A stretch of 59,142 nucleotides of DNA, taken from positions 1-59,142 of the forward strand of contig NZ_QLNP01000088.1 of assembly GCF_003261175.1 (NCBI RefSeq), read 5' to 3'. The notes under the pieces were generated by a model. The model did no database searches, was not told the origin of the DNA, and worked only from the letters and a program-made list of their open reading frames with translations. The stretch comes from Arthrobacter globiformis (GTDB lineage: Bacteria; Actinomycetota; Actinomycetes; Actinomycetales; Micrococcaceae). Both the position numbers and the translations under genes were made by a program. Shown one piece after another: positions 9,018 to 17,790 of this stretch; positions within the stretch are counted from its first letter, which is position 1, and every line of letters begins with the position of its first letter.

Positions 9018-9351
9018 ATACATTTCTTAGATCTGATCAAAGTTTTTTAAGCACGCCTCTTTTTTCGCGCAGGAGTGGCTGCCCCTGAGGCAGGCAAGCG
9101 GCTCCGCGGCCGAAGCGTCCATTCCTTGCTGATTCGAGCTGGACGACCAGCTGAGGGCACAGCCGGAGCGCAGGCGCTCGGAGCCGAAGGCCAGGATTGG
9201 CCGCGCCGGCAAGGGCAGGCTTGCAGGGGGCCCCGGCCCCTCCCGCATGAGACGCTGGCGCGGCATTGCGCCATGAGGCCCGACCGCCGACCGCGAGACC
9301 TGGGACGCGATCGGGTGGCATCAACTCGCTGGATCGCGGCTATCAAAGACG

Positions 9352-9654
9352 TTAGGTGTGAGGCAGGGACTCCGTAACCACCTGGACACCGTCGCCCTCA
9401 TGGATAAGACGCCGCCCTGCTCCAGCATCCAGCCAGATCCAGAAAGCGGACCCGTCGGGCATCCATTCGTCCAAGACGCCGTCAAGCGCGGGTCGGCCAC
9501 AGCTTCGGAGGCGGACGCGACTTCCGGCCGGAACAGTGTCCGGTCCTGCAATCCACGCATCGCGCCCCTGAAAGGTTTCACCGTCATCGGGAGCGGACAC
9601 AGTCTTACCCTGAGAACTCGCAGGAAGGCCCGGGAATTTTTCTCGTGCTGCCAA
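9352..9654 (-). CDS. Small conserved-looking hypothetical protein
   Basis: A 100-residue frame of unknown function. The C-terminal half (about residues 40-98) looks protein-like: DAWIAGPDTVPAGSRVRLRS, then DEWMPDGSAFWIWLDAGAGR and LIHEGDGVQVVTE. This resembles small hypothetical proteins I associate with Arthrobacter relatives, but I cannot name a family. The N-terminal 30 residues are less convincing. It is alone between the region I promoter and a decayed resolvase, in an otherwise gene-free stretch of about 1.6 kb (8936-10593), so it may itself be a stranded fragment. The plus-strand frames across it look like shadows. Confidence 0.4.
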   Translation of the reverse strand: MAAREKFPGLPASSQGKTVSAPDDGETFQGRDAWIAGPDTVPAGSRVRLRSCGRPALDGVLDEWMPDGSAFWIWLDAGAGRRLIHEGDGVQVVTESLPHT

Positions 9655-9837
9655 CGGTCTGCCCTTCCTTCCGCCGATCGGCTAGACCGGAGGTGCACAA
9701 AAACTGTTGTTCGAGACTTGTCAGGTGGCGGACGCGGAATTGATGTGGCGGTATAAGCCGTCGCCCGCCGCACATACGCTCCGCCCGGGGTGGATTGGGG
9801 GCGCCACTCCGGGCGGAACCGAAACACTGTACCAAGC

Positions 9838-9868
9838 AATTGTTGCGCGAACAATTCGTGCACGAATT
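9838..9868. promoter_or_regulatory. Two overlapping palindromes (orphan operator-like site)
   Basis: AATTGTT-GCGCG-AACAATT (9838-9856) is a perfect 7-bp-arm inverted repeat. Its last four bases begin the perfect 16-bp palindrome AATTCGTGCACGAATT (9853-9868). Such paired palindromes are typical of LacI or TetR operators. No convincing gene starts directly beside it; the nearest candidate is the small minus-strand gene starting at 9654. Confidence 0.4.
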
Positions 9869-10123
9869 AGGTCTGCGGGACCAGCGTCACGTCTTCCATG
9901 CAAGCCAGCTGCAAGCCCTCGACGGCATCACCCGGCAGATTGGCCTTCCCTTGAGCTGGCCGCGCCGCCGCGGGTCACGCGAAGAGTAGCAATGTCACCG
10001 CAAAGCATTTTTTGGCCTGCCGACTTGAAGTACACCCCAACCTGACGTCTTTGGCTTGGTCTTGACGTTTTTCTGGGGATGCCTTAGAACTCAATCTGAC
10101 CGGCTGATGGGTTGGAGGCGCCG

Positions 10124-10311
10124 GTGGCTGGTCAGCGGACCTGGTACGTGCGCGTGAGCACGTTGGACCAGAACGAGAAACGCCAGCTCGACCGCGAGGT
10201 TCTGGATCGCGCCTTTACTGGTAAGGCCTCCGGCAGGGACACGGCCAGGGCCGCGGCTGGCCGAGCTCCTGGGTTTCGCCCGTGACGGAGATACCGTCGT
10301 GGTGCAAATGG
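10124..10311 (+). pseudogene. Decayed serine resolvase/invertase (copy 1, N-terminal part only)
   Basis: Starting at GTG 10124, the frame gives VAGQRTWYVRVSTLDQNEK, the N-terminal catalytic region of Tn3-type serine recombinases with the catalytic Ser in VRVST. Near 10248 a one-base insertion shifts the frame; correcting it restores LAELLGFARDGDTVVVQMA up to about 10311, after which homology is lost. The second copy at 38522-39087 matches closely, and the similarity extends upstream of the start codon (both have GCC(A/T)TAGAACT about 45 bases upstream). No transposase partner is recognisable nearby. The rest of the 10312-10593 stretch shows no gene. Confidence 0.8.
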
Positions 10312-10593
10312 CTACCCTGGATTACTGGCTTCCCTCCCAGAAGATGTTTGATGTGTGTGGACGCCAGAGAGCAGTACGGCGCCTTCCAGTCCCGTCAGTG
10401 AAAGGTCGCCGCAGGCAAGCCACCAACGGCTTGGGCAGGATGTCGCCGTAGCATCAACGTCGACATTGAGGGGCAAGGGACAGGTCGTGGCGGCGGTCGT
10501 GCGGCCGCTTTCCGGGGACGGGGTGGTATCAGAACCCTACGGCGCTGTTACCTGCCCGGGCTGGTCCAGCTGTGCCGATAACGGGACGCGCTT

Positions 10594-11571
10594 CTAGGCG
10601 TCCAAGACCAGTTTGGGGCACTTGGAGCGGCTGACGCAGATGAACATGGTGTCATTCCTGGCACGTTCCTTTTGGGACAGGATGGTGTCGCGGTGTTCGA
10701 CTTCACCTTCTAGGACCTTGGTTTCGCAGGTACCGCAAAATCCTTCCTCGCAGGAGGACATGAAGGAGGGGTTTACCTCGAGTACGACGTCCAGGATGGA
10801 CTTTTCTGGTGGAACGGTCAGCGTGCAGCCGGATTGCCGCAGCTCAATCTCAAATGGTGCATCTGCCGCTGCGTCCGCTGCATCCTCGGTGGGGGCCGGT
10901 GGCGTGGCGGCAGCAAACAGTTCCGCATGGAAGGCGTCTGGACCGAGTGTGGCTGCGGTGATGTCCTGAAGGTCGGTCAGGAGCCGTTCCGGTCCACACG
11001 CGTACACGGCTGTTCCGGCAGGAGCGTTCTTGATTTCGGTGAGCAGGTCGGCACGGCCGCGCTCGTCCCGGGGGTAGAGCGCGAGGGAATCTCCCATGAC
11101 CTCCTGAAGCTCCGAAATGAATGCCATGGTTTGCCGGCTGGATCCGCAGTAGACGAGGCGCATGCTTTTGCCCGCTGCCGTGAGTTCTCGCGCCATGGCC
11201 ATAATGGGCGTGATGCCGATGCCGCCGGCGACCAGAAGGTAGTGGGTTGCACCGTCCTCTACCTTGAAATGGTTGCGCGGTCGGCGCGCTGACAGTTTTG
11301 TGCCGAGGCGTGTCTGGGAGTGGAGTTCCTCCGACCCGCCGCGGCCATCGGTCTCGCGGAGGACGGCGAGACGGTAGTTCTGAAGTTCACGCGGGTCCGA
11401 GCACAGGCTGTAGTGCCGCACCAGGCCCGACGGCAGGATGACCTCCAGGTGGGCGCCGGGCTCCCATTGAGGGAGTGAGCCGCCGTCGGGAAGGGACAGT
11501 TCGAGGGACATGACGTTGGTGGATTCCTGGCGCAGGCCGCGCACTACGAGGTCTAGAGTGTCTTGGGACAT
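10594..11571 (-). CDS. PDR/VanB-family oxidoreductase (Rieske oxygenase reductase with C-terminal [2Fe-2S])
   Basis: A 325-residue class IA reductase that passes electrons from NAD(P)H through FMN and a plant-type [2Fe-2S] centre to a Rieske oxygenase. The flavin motif RHYSLCSDP is at about residue 51, and the nicotinamide domain has LLVAGGIGITPIMAMA. The C-terminal ferredoxin domain has SCEEGFCGTCETKV and a final Cys in MFICVSRSKCPKL. The FMN-NAD-[2Fe-2S] order matches phthalate dioxygenase reductase and VanB. It ends the minus-strand operon started by the oxygenase at 14594; the start lies two bases after the preceding gene's stop. It is the natural partner of that oxygenase. Confidence 0.93.
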   Translation of the reverse strand: MSQDTLDLVVRGLRQESTNVMSLELSLPDGGSLPQWEPGAHLEVILPSGLVRHYSLCSDPRELQNYRLAVLRETDGRGGSEELHSQTRLGTKLSARRPRNHFKVEDGATHYLLVAGGIGITPIMAMARELTAAGKSMRLVYCGSSRQTMAFISELQEVMGDSLALYPRDERGRADLLTEIKNAPAGTAVYACGPERLLTDLQDITAATLGPDAFHAELFAAATPPAPTEDAADAAADAPFEIELRQSGCTLTVPPEKSILDVVLEVNPSFMSSCEEGFCGTCETKVLEGEVEHRDTILSQKERARNDTMFICVSRSKCPKLVLDA

Positions 11572-11573
11572 GG

Positions 11574-12089
11574 TCAGGCTCCGGTGGTGGGGTGTTGGAA
11601 GAGTTTGCCGGGGGTGGCTTCCTTGGTTCCGCCTTTGAGGACCTCGATGAAGTCGCGTGCGAGGTCGGTTTTCCTGACGGTGACGAGCATGTCGAGTTCG
11701 CGGCGGAGTACCTTCATGGAGGTCGAGCCGGGTTCGGAATCCCAGCCGCCGACGCCGACCAGGACGCCGGCGAGGAGCGTCCCCTGGTTCCGTCCTGCTG
11801 TGGCCATGGCCTCGACGAAATCGTCGGGAATCTCCTCAAGCCGCGATCCGAGGAACACCATCATGTCCGTGCTGGCTGTGAGGTCGCTGACGGTTTCGGT
11901 GGTCGGTTGGGTCTCGGGTTCGTGGATCCCGCGCAGGAACACCCCGTCGGGGTGGCTCGCGGGGGCGGCGATCAGAACTTCGCGCAAGCCTGCGTCGGAC
12001 ATTGACGAGACGAGCGCGTCGCCCGAGTGCCCGAGGGGGACAAGAAGGATGCGGGCTTTGTAGTAGGCGCGCGACGTTAGATGTGTCAT
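11574..12089 (-). CDS. Small Rossmann-like protein of unknown function associated with a Rieske oxygenase operon
   Basis: A 171-residue cytosolic protein that I do not recognise as a named family. It has a beta-alpha pattern: ARILLVPLGHSGDALVSSM at the N terminus, ASTDMMVFLGSRLEEIP in the middle, GTLLAGVLVGVGG, then LDMLVTVRKTDLARDFIEVL. The order of strands, with an acidic residue before each hydrophobic strand, recalls the nucleotide-binding domain of FtsZ/tubulin, but the GGGTGTG loop is absent, so GTP binding is doubtful. A protein of the same size and pattern lies in the other Rieske cluster (28242-28757). It sits between the MDR dehydrogenase and the reductase, so a link to oxygenase function is inferred from context only. 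Confidence 0.75.
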   Translation of the reverse strand: MTHLTSRAYYKARILLVPLGHSGDALVSSMSDAGLREVLIAAPASHPDGVFLRGIHEPETQPTTETVSDLTASTDMMVFLGSRLEEIPDDFVEAMATAGRNQGTLLAGVLVGVGGWDSEPGSTSMKVLRRELDMLVTVRKTDLARDFIEVLKGGTKEATPGKLFQHPTTGA

Positions 12090-12117
12090 GGGCTTCCTTA
12101 GTTTGGATTGTCGCTGT

Positions 12118-13287
12118 TCAGAGCGAAGGTCGAACGACGACGTGCGGACTGCTGGGTCCTGTCCGGTCCAGAAGGGTCCGGAAGAGTTCGTCGACGCCGT
12201 CGAGCTCGACGTCGATGCTGGGGACGTGTTCCAAGCCGGTGTCTTCGGTGGCCAGAAGTTCGATGCTCCTGGTCACGGCCTGCGGTGATCGGCCCCGTAC
12301 CCCGACGACACCGGACGCCCCCCGCACCAGGGTCTTCAGGTTCACTTCTGCCACGGGGGTGTCCCCGAGTCCGGCCAGGACCAGGCGTCCCAGTTTCCGG
12401 AGGTGTTCCGTGGTTTGGAGGGCTGGTCCACCAAGGCCGACGGTATCGACGATGACATCGAATCCCGTGGCCTTGCCGTGCCGGCCCAGGGCCGCGGACG
12501 TTGATGAGGCGTCATCATTGACGACGACGGAGGCGCCCATGGCCTCGGCGATCTCCAGACGGTCGCGGCTGGTGCGCGAGTTGCGTCCGAGCACGACGAT
12601 CTCGTGTGCGCCAGCTGCCCTGGCGGCCGCCACGGCGGCGATGCCGTGGTAGCCCGGTCCGATGATGGCCACGCGCGAGCCGCTCGTGGCGCCGCCGATG
12701 TTGATGACCCAATCAACCGCGTTGGCGAACGGTTGGGTCCAGGCGGCGAGGTTCGAATCCAGGTCCCTGGGCAGCTTGTGCAGCACTGTCTGGGTCGACA
12801 GTTCCATGTATTCCGCGTTGCCGCCGTGAAGACCGGAACCTTCATGGAGTCCCAGCATTCCAACCCGGCGCTGTCCGCCCCACAGATCCGCGTCCGGGCA
12901 GAAACGGTAGATGTCCGGCTGCCGGCAGGCCGCGCAGGTGGCCCGCCCGCAGGGGAGGTACTCCTCCAGTGCCACCCTGTCGCCGACCTCGACGTCCCAC
13001 GACCACTGCATGACCGGCGTGAGGGAGACGATTTCGCCAATGACGTGGTGGCCCATCACGGTGGGGTGTCCGAGGCCGTGCTGGTACAAGTCCAGGTCGG
13101 TCCCGCACAGCGCGGAGGATTCCACCTTGAGCCAACCTGCGGCGCTTGTGGCCAGCCTCGGGTCAATCGCCCGGACGGTGGTGGTTGAATCAGGCAACGA
13201 GACAGCGGCCCTGACAGCATCGGGAAGGGGAGCTGCCAGCGTCGCGGCCGTCTCGGGAGACGCGACCGTGGAACCGTGGTCTTTCAT
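12118..13287 (-). CDS. Zinc-dependent MDR alcohol dehydrogenase
   Basis: A 389-residue medium-chain dehydrogenase. Catalytic zinc residues are in SSALCGTDLDLYQHG and MGHHVIGE. Structural-zinc cysteines are present but modified: CGRATCAACRQPDIYRFC gives four Cys. The Rossmann motif is IIGPGYHGIAAVAAARAAG. The start ATG at 13287 has AGGAG six bases upstream, 23 bases after the oxygenase stop. In Rieske pathways a dehydrogenase re-aromatises the cis-dihydrodiol, a role normally held by SDR or Gfo/Idh enzymes; an MDR here would be a substitute or would act on a side-chain alcohol. The paralogue at 32442 has the same position in the other Rieske cluster. Confidence 0.88.
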   Translation of the reverse strand: MKDHGSTVASPETAATLAAPLPDAVRAAVSLPDSTTTVRAIDPRLATSAAGWLKVESSALCGTDLDLYQHGLGHPTVMGHHVIGEIVSLTPVMQWSWDVEVGDRVALEEYLPCGRATCAACRQPDIYRFCPDADLWGGQRRVGMLGLHEGSGLHGGNAEYMELSTQTVLHKLPRDLDSNLAAWTQPFANAVDWVINIGGATSGSRVAIIGPGYHGIAAVAAARAAGAHEIVVLGRNSRTSRDRLEIAEAMGASVVVNDDASSTSAALGRHGKATGFDVIVDTVGLGGPALQTTEHLRKLGRLVLAGLGDTPVAEVNLKTLVRGASGVVGVRGRSPQAVTRSIELLATEDTGLEHVPSIDVELDGVDELFRTLLDRTGPSSPHVVVRPSL

Positions 13288-13310
13288 GCGGGACTCCTAG
13301 CGGGTTGGGT

Positions 13311-14594
13311 CTAGATGGAAACGAAGTCGGTTCCGGGAACGACCTGGATGGCTTGGTTAGCGCCCTCGTGGAACGGCACGTCCTTGGGGAGCAGCATCGA
13401 GGTCGAGCGGACACGCTGGTCCGCGGTGTCGATGCCCGGGAGCGCCTCGTTCTCCATGGAGTCCAGCGCTGCGAGCAGGCGGCGCCGCGCCAAGATGATG
13501 GCGGCGTCGGAGGTGCCCAGCCGCTCCTTGGTGCGGTCAGCGATGTCGCCCATGCTTTCCTGCAGGGAGAAGTCCTGCGCGGCGATGCCCTCGATGCCTG
13601 AGAAGGTCTTGTTCTCCTTCTGGGCCTCACGGTCCATGAGGTAGTCGTTGTCCTTGTTGGCCAGGGTTCGATACGTTCCGGGGATGTATTTGGCGTGGAT
13701 GCCGTCGCCGTTGCGCATCTGCTCCAGCTCGTCTTCCCGCAGGTCGCGGGTCGGGTGGTAGTTCCATGACCAGGCCCAGCAGGTGGTGTCGTCGATCGGG
13801 ACCCAGGCGTGGCCGCCCATGGGGTTGTGTGTGCCAAACGGGGGAATGATCGTATAGAAGGGCATGATCCATTGGGTGATGCGCCAGTAGAACTCTTCAT
13901 CGTTCGCGTTGCGCCGGGCTCCGATCAACAAGCCGCCGTCGCTTTCGGCGACCTCGAACTTCGGACGCGTGTCAGCCTTGATGTACTCATTGCCGGCCGT
14001 TCCGGAGTGCATGGGGTCGTCGTCCAGGTTGAAGCGGTGGGCGAAAGACACGTGGCTGGAATCGATGCCACCCTCCATGGCCTGGAGGTAGTTGGTTTCT
14101 TGAAGACGCTTGGAAATGAAGCGCTGGCCATCGCCGAGCAGGGCCCACTCAAGCTCCGGCAGGTCGGGCATTTGCTCCGCGGGACCCATATATGCCCACA
14201 GCACGCCGCCCCGCTCCACGAGGGGATACGACTTCTGCTTGATCCTGCACTTGAACTTCGAGTCCTCCGGCTCAGAGGGCATGTCCGTCAGGTTGCCCTC
14301 CACGTCGTATTTCCAACCGTGATACGCACACCGGAGGCCGTTTTCCTCGTTGCGCCCGAAGTACAGGGAAGCGGTCCGGTGTGCACAAAACTCGTCCAAC
14401 AGGCCCAGCCGGCCGGAGGTGTCGCGGAAAGCGATGAGCTTCTCGCCTAGCAGCTGGACGCGCACCGGCGGGCAATCAGCTTCGGGAAGCTCCTCGGCGA
14501 GGAGAGCAGGGAACCAATACCGCCGGAACAGGCGCCCCATGGGCGTTTCCGGGCCGGTCTGGGTCAGCAAGACATTCTGATCTGAAGTGAGCAC
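13311..14594 (-). CDS. Rieske [2Fe-2S] aromatic oxygenase, alpha subunit (phthalate 4,5-dioxygenase type)
   Basis: A 427-residue ring-hydroxylating oxygenase. Rieske ligands are Cys70, His72, Cys89 and His92 (EFCAHRTASLYFG and RCAYHGWKYD). The mononuclear iron site is in EGGIDSSHVSFAHRF (His-x4-His), with the acidic ligand expected in the C-terminal half. The start is taken as GTG at 14594: it gives MLTSDQNVLLTQTG, which aligns with the N terminus of the paralogue at 26958, whereas the frame stays open 18 codons further into the promoter. No beta subunit is present, as in phthalate and vanillate oxygenases. Electron supply should come from the reductase at 10594. The substrate is probably an aromatic carboxylate, but dioxygenation versus O-demethylation cannot be decided. 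Confidence 0.9.
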   Translation of the reverse strand: MLTSDQNVLLTQTGPETPMGRLFRRYWFPALLAEELPEADCPPVRVQLLGEKLIAFRDTSGRLGLLDEFCAHRTASLYFGRNEENGLRCAYHGWKYDVEGNLTDMPSEPEDSKFKCRIKQKSYPLVERGGVLWAYMGPAEQMPDLPELEWALLGDGQRFISKRLQETNYLQAMEGGIDSSHVSFAHRFNLDDDPMHSGTAGNEYIKADTRPKFEVAESDGGLLIGARRNANDEEFYWRITQWIMPFYTIIPPFGTHNPMGGHAWVPIDDTTCWAWSWNYHPTRDLREDELEQMRNGDGIHAKYIPGTYRTLANKDNDYLMDREAQKENKTFSGIEGIAAQDFSLQESMGDIADRTKERLGTSDAAIILARRRLLAALDSMENEALPGIDTADQRVRSTSMLLPKDVPFHEGANQAIQVVPGTDFVSI

Positions 14595-14639
14595 TGCGGG
14601 GCCTTCCGATGTAAGCCGAAATCTTCGTCGTATCCGATA

Positions 14640-14655
14640 TGCGCGCATTTGCGCG
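14640..14655. promoter_or_regulatory. Palindromic cluster in the divergent oxygenase/IclR promoter
   Basis: TGCGCGCA (14640-14647) overlaps the inverted repeat CGCGC-ATTT-GCGCG (14642-14655), in the 165-bp divergent gap between the Rieske oxygenase and the double IclR gene. A candidate -10 for the IclR gene (TAGATT, 14747-14752) sits seven bases before GTG 14760, which would give a leaderless transcript. Autoregulation plus control of the oxygenase operon by the IclR protein is the usual arrangement for such pairs. Confidence 0.4.
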
Positions 14656-14759
14656 TCATTCGGTCAACGAAGTGTTGCATGAGTCTCATTCGTCCGTCAA
14701 GCAATGCGCAGCGGCGGCACCTCCACTGGCCGGACGGGCGATGGTCTAGATTCGAGATT

Positions 14760-16355
14760 GTGAATGCATCAATGCCGGTCGCCGCAGAGCTCGCGGCCAC
14801 AGACCCTGACTATGTGGACTCTCTGGAACGGGGCCTCTCGGTCCTCAGGGCATTCAGTACGCGGGAAGAGGCGCTCTCCGTCGCGGACGTGGCATCGCTT
14901 GTGGGTATTACGCGGACTGCGGCGCGCAGGTTCGCCCTTACGTTGGAGTACCTGGGTTATACGGGCCAGTCGGCGGAGGGGTACACGCTGGCTCCCGGGG
15001 TGCTCGCCATCGGGGACGCCTACCTTCGCAGCAATCCACTGCCGGACGCCGCCCACCCGCATCTGGACGAGCTCGTCCGGGCTGTGGGGGAAACGGCTTC
15101 CTTGACCGTGCTCCACAAGCGTCGCGTCTACTACGCCGCCCGGGTGGCCGCCGACAGGATCGTTACCGCAAACATCACCGTAGGCACAAGCGTCGCCGCA
15201 CACAGTACGGCCACCGGCCGTGTTCTGCTGGGCGACCTCGCTCCGGACGAACTCGAGGACTACCTTTCGTCCATGGAACCCAGCCCTGCCTTCGAGCCCG
15301 GCCACGTGCGGGAGCGGGTCGAGGAAGCCCGCGGGCGTGGGTGGACGGTGGCCGATCAGGAGTTGACGCCGGGAATCCGGTCAGTGGCCGTTCCCCTGCA
15401 TGACCCGGAGGGCCGGATCGTCGCCGCCCTGAACATTGCCGCGCACGCCACGCGCGTGGACACAAAGGTACTCGAGAACGACTTCGTTCCGCTGCTCCAA
15501 TCCGCCGCGCAACGGACTGCGGCCGCCCTTTGGCCGGCTTCCGGGGAAGCTCCCGGCAGGTCCCTGATGACACCTGCCACCCCCGCTCGCCCCAAGGGGC
15601 GTCCATCGGATGTAATCCAATCGGTAGAACGAGGGTTGTGCGTCCTCACCGCCTTCGATGAAGGCAGCCCGGCCATGAATCTGGCACAGATATCCGAGCG
15701 GTGCCAGCTCCCGCGCTCGGCGGCGCGTCGCTTCGTCCTGACCTTGGCCTCACTCGGCTACCTTGAACAGCAGGGGCGCAGTTACGCCCCGACTCCCCTG
15801 GTCCTGGAGTTGGGGTATTCCCTGCTGTCCCGGCTTTCGCTCGCAGACGTGGCCAAACCCCGCCTCGAAGCATTGGCGCGAAAGCTCGGAGCCTCGGTTT
15901 CCATCGGCGTGCTGGACGGCATGGACCTGCGCTACGTAGCCAGGGCCAGTGCACCGAGTCCCTTGGTAGTGAACATTCGCCCGGGCACCCGGGTTCCAGC
16001 AGAGCGCACGGCCATGGGCCAGGTTCTCCTGTCCCTTCTGCCCGCCGCCGCCCTCAAGGACGCCAAACGTTCCGCGGGCAGGGACAGGGCCACCAATGGC
16101 TTGGCAGACCTCCAGGTCACACTGGCGGCGGTCCGAGAGCAGGGCTGGAGCTACGTTGACCAATTGCTCGAGGCCGGAATACGCGCCGTTGCGGTCCCCC
16201 TTCGGAACCGCAGAGGTGAGGTTGTAGCGGCCATGAGCGCCTCAGTCCACGAAGCCACTACCGCCGACCGGGACATGACCGCGAATTTCCTGCCGGCCTT
16301 ACGGGACGCCGCCGATGAGTTCATGATGGATTTGAGGGATGGCCTGAACATCTAA
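14760..16355 (+). CDS. Tandem-duplicated IclR-family transcriptional regulator
   Basis: One 531-residue polypeptide contains two complete IclR proteins. Copy 1 spans about residues 15-255, with a winged HTH starting YVDSLERGLSVLRAFS and LVGITRTAARRFALTLEYLG. Copy 2 spans about residues 275-525, with VIQSVERGLCVLTAFDEG and CQLPRSAARRFVLTLASLG. Each is followed by an effector domain ending in GIRSVAVPL or GIRAVAVPL. The helix RSAARRF is the PcaR/PobR-type recognition helix of beta-ketoadipate-related regulators. Upstream in-frame codons exist, but protein homology begins here; ATG 14772 is the alternative start. It diverges from the Rieske operon and precedes the MFS gene, both likely targets. 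The fusion should present two DNA-binding domains per chain. Confidence 0.9.
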   Translation: MNASMPVAAELAATDPDYVDSLERGLSVLRAFSTREEALSVADVASLVGITRTAARRFALTLEYLGYTGQSAEGYTLAPGVLAIGDAYLRSNPLPDAAHPHLDELVRAVGETASLTVLHKRRVYYAARVAADRIVTANITVGTSVAAHSTATGRVLLGDLAPDELEDYLSSMEPSPAFEPGHVRERVEEARGRGWTVADQELTPGIRSVAVPLHDPEGRIVAALNIAAHATRVDTKVLENDFVPLLQSAAQRTAAALWPASGEAPGRSLMTPATPARPKGRPSDVIQSVERGLCVLTAFDEGSPAMNLAQISERCQLPRSAARRFVLTLASLGYLEQQGRSYAPTPLVLELGYSLLSRLSLADVAKPRLEALARKLGASVSIGVLDGMDLRYVARASAPSPLVVNIRPGTRVPAERTAMGQVLLSLLPAAALKDAKRSAGRDRATNGLADLQVTLAAVREQGWSYVDQLLEAGIRAVAVPLRNRRGEVVAAMSASVHEATTADRDMTANFLPALRDAADEFMMDLRDGLNI

Positions 16356-16369
16356 ACCGTCCGTCTTAC

Positions 16370-16423
16370 GCGCAGAATGGCACTATGCGGACAAAAAGGG
16401 TTGATATCCGGTGCGCAGAATGG
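16370..16423. promoter_or_regulatory. Direct repeats GCGCAGAATGG upstream of the MFS gene
   Basis: The 11-mer GCGCAGAATGG occurs at 16370-16380 and again at 16413-16423, 43 bases apart (about four helical turns), in the 142-bp gap between the IclR gene and the MFS start. A further partial copy (CAGAATGGGAT) lies just before the start codon. Spaced direct repeats on one helix face suit a multi-HTH regulator such as the double IclR protein. That assignment is inference. Confidence 0.45.
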
Positions 16424-16497
16424 TTATATTCATCACACGCAAATTCTTGTTCTCGCGATGTCCCGCGGCAACGACGCCCCTTCAGAATGGGATACAC

Positions 16498-17790
16498 ATG
16501 ACTGCCCTTGACCCTGCCCGCGTCTCCACCGATCTCGATCCATCCAGGCGCCCCTACCGCTGGCTGGTCCTAGTCCTTTGTTGGCTGGCCTTCACCATGA
16601 CTTCCGTTGACCGTTCGACCTGGGGTCCGGCGTCGATCTTCATTGGAGACGACCTCGGCGTGCCTCTGGCAAGCCTCGGGCTTTTCGCCACCTTCTACTA
16701 CATTGGCTACGTCGTCTCGAACGCGGGCACTGGATTCCTCACCGATAGAGTTGGCGGACGCCTACTCATTTCGGTTTCCCTCATAGGTGCCGGAGCGTCC
16801 ATGATGCTCTTCGGGTCCACGACGTCCGCCTGGATCGGTATGGCCATCCAGGCGGTCATCGGCCTCTTCGCCGGAGCCGAATATGCCGCCGGCATCAAAT
16901 TGATATCCAGCTGGTTCCATCCCGAGGAACTCGGCAAGGCAATGGGGATCTACACCTCGGCAACTTCGCTGGGCGTCGTGGTGGCGAACACCGCCGTGCC
17001 ATACCTCATCGAGCACTACTCCTGGCATGCCTCCTACCTGCTTTTCGGAGCCATTTCCATCGTGGCCGGCATCGTCTGCTACCTCGCGCTGAGGCCCGGC
17101 CCGGTCGTGGCCAAGAGGGCCAACCGCTCGGAGGGCCGGTCCGTGCTTATCGAACTCGGACGCAACAAGAACCTTCTTCTCCTGGCGTTGGCCGGATTCG
17201 GCGGCTTCTGGGGGACCTATGGATTCATCACCTGGTCCAACGCCCTCATGATCAAAGGGCACGGCATCGACCCGACGGTCGCCGGCGGCATCGTGGCTAT
17301 CTATGCAGCTCTCGGCGTCCTGGGGAAACCCCTTATCGGCTGGATCGCCGACAGGTTCAACGGCGCCCGCAGGGTTCCCGCGATGGTTGTCCTCGGCTGC
17401 TTCGCCGTCATGCTCGTCGTCTTCGGCATGCTGGACAACGCAGCGGCCTTCTTCATCGCCGCCCCGCTGCTCGGACTCGGGGCATACTGCTACCTCCCGC
17501 TCATTGTGGCCCTCGTACCCCGCCTCGTGAGCAGCCGGGTTCTCGGCGGTGCTGCCGGAATAACGAACGCCATGTGGCAAATCGGAAGCGTCCTGGTCCC
17601 CCTGGCAGTGGGCGCCGTCTTCGCCGCAACCGACAATTCCTTCATGGCGGCCCTGATCACGCTCGCCGCCGGCCCCTTCCTCGGCATGATCATCATGTAC
17701 TTCGTCAACGAACGGCCCGACGACGTTGAAATCGCCGTAGCGGACCAGCGAGAATCCCAGAGTCGGTCGCGCCCAAAGTCCGTGACCTAA
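16498..17790 (+). CDS. MFS transporter (ACS/sugar-acid-like family)
   Basis: A 430-residue membrane carrier with about 12 hydrophobic segments. The conserved loop motif after helix 2 is FLTDRVGGRLL, repeated after helix 8 as GWIADRFNGARR. Such carriers import organic anions, including aromatic acids, by proton symport, fitting the neighbouring Rieske oxygenase. I place the start at ATG 16498 because MTALDPARVSTDLDPSRRPY leads directly into helix 1; an in-frame GTG at 16411 would add 29 unusual residues. Probably controlled by the IclR-double protein through the repeats at 16370-16423. The C-terminal tail is charged and cytosolic. Confidence 0.88.
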   Translation: MTALDPARVSTDLDPSRRPYRWLVLVLCWLAFTMTSVDRSTWGPASIFIGDDLGVPLASLGLFATFYYIGYVVSNAGTGFLTDRVGGRLLISVSLIGAGASMMLFGSTTSAWIGMAIQAVIGLFAGAEYAAGIKLISSWFHPEELGKAMGIYTSATSLGVVVANTAVPYLIEHYSWHASYLLFGAISIVAGIVCYLALRPGPVVAKRANRSEGRSVLIELGRNKNLLLLALAGFGGFWGTYGFITWSNALMIKGHGIDPTVAGGIVAIYAALGVLGKPLIGWIADRFNGARRVPAMVVLGCFAVMLVVFGMLDNAAAFFIAAPLLGLGAYCYLPLIVALVPRLVSSRVLGGAAGITNAMWQIGSVLVPLAVGAVFAATDNSFMAALITLAAGPFLGMIIMYFVNERPDDVEIAVADQRESQSRSRPKSVT

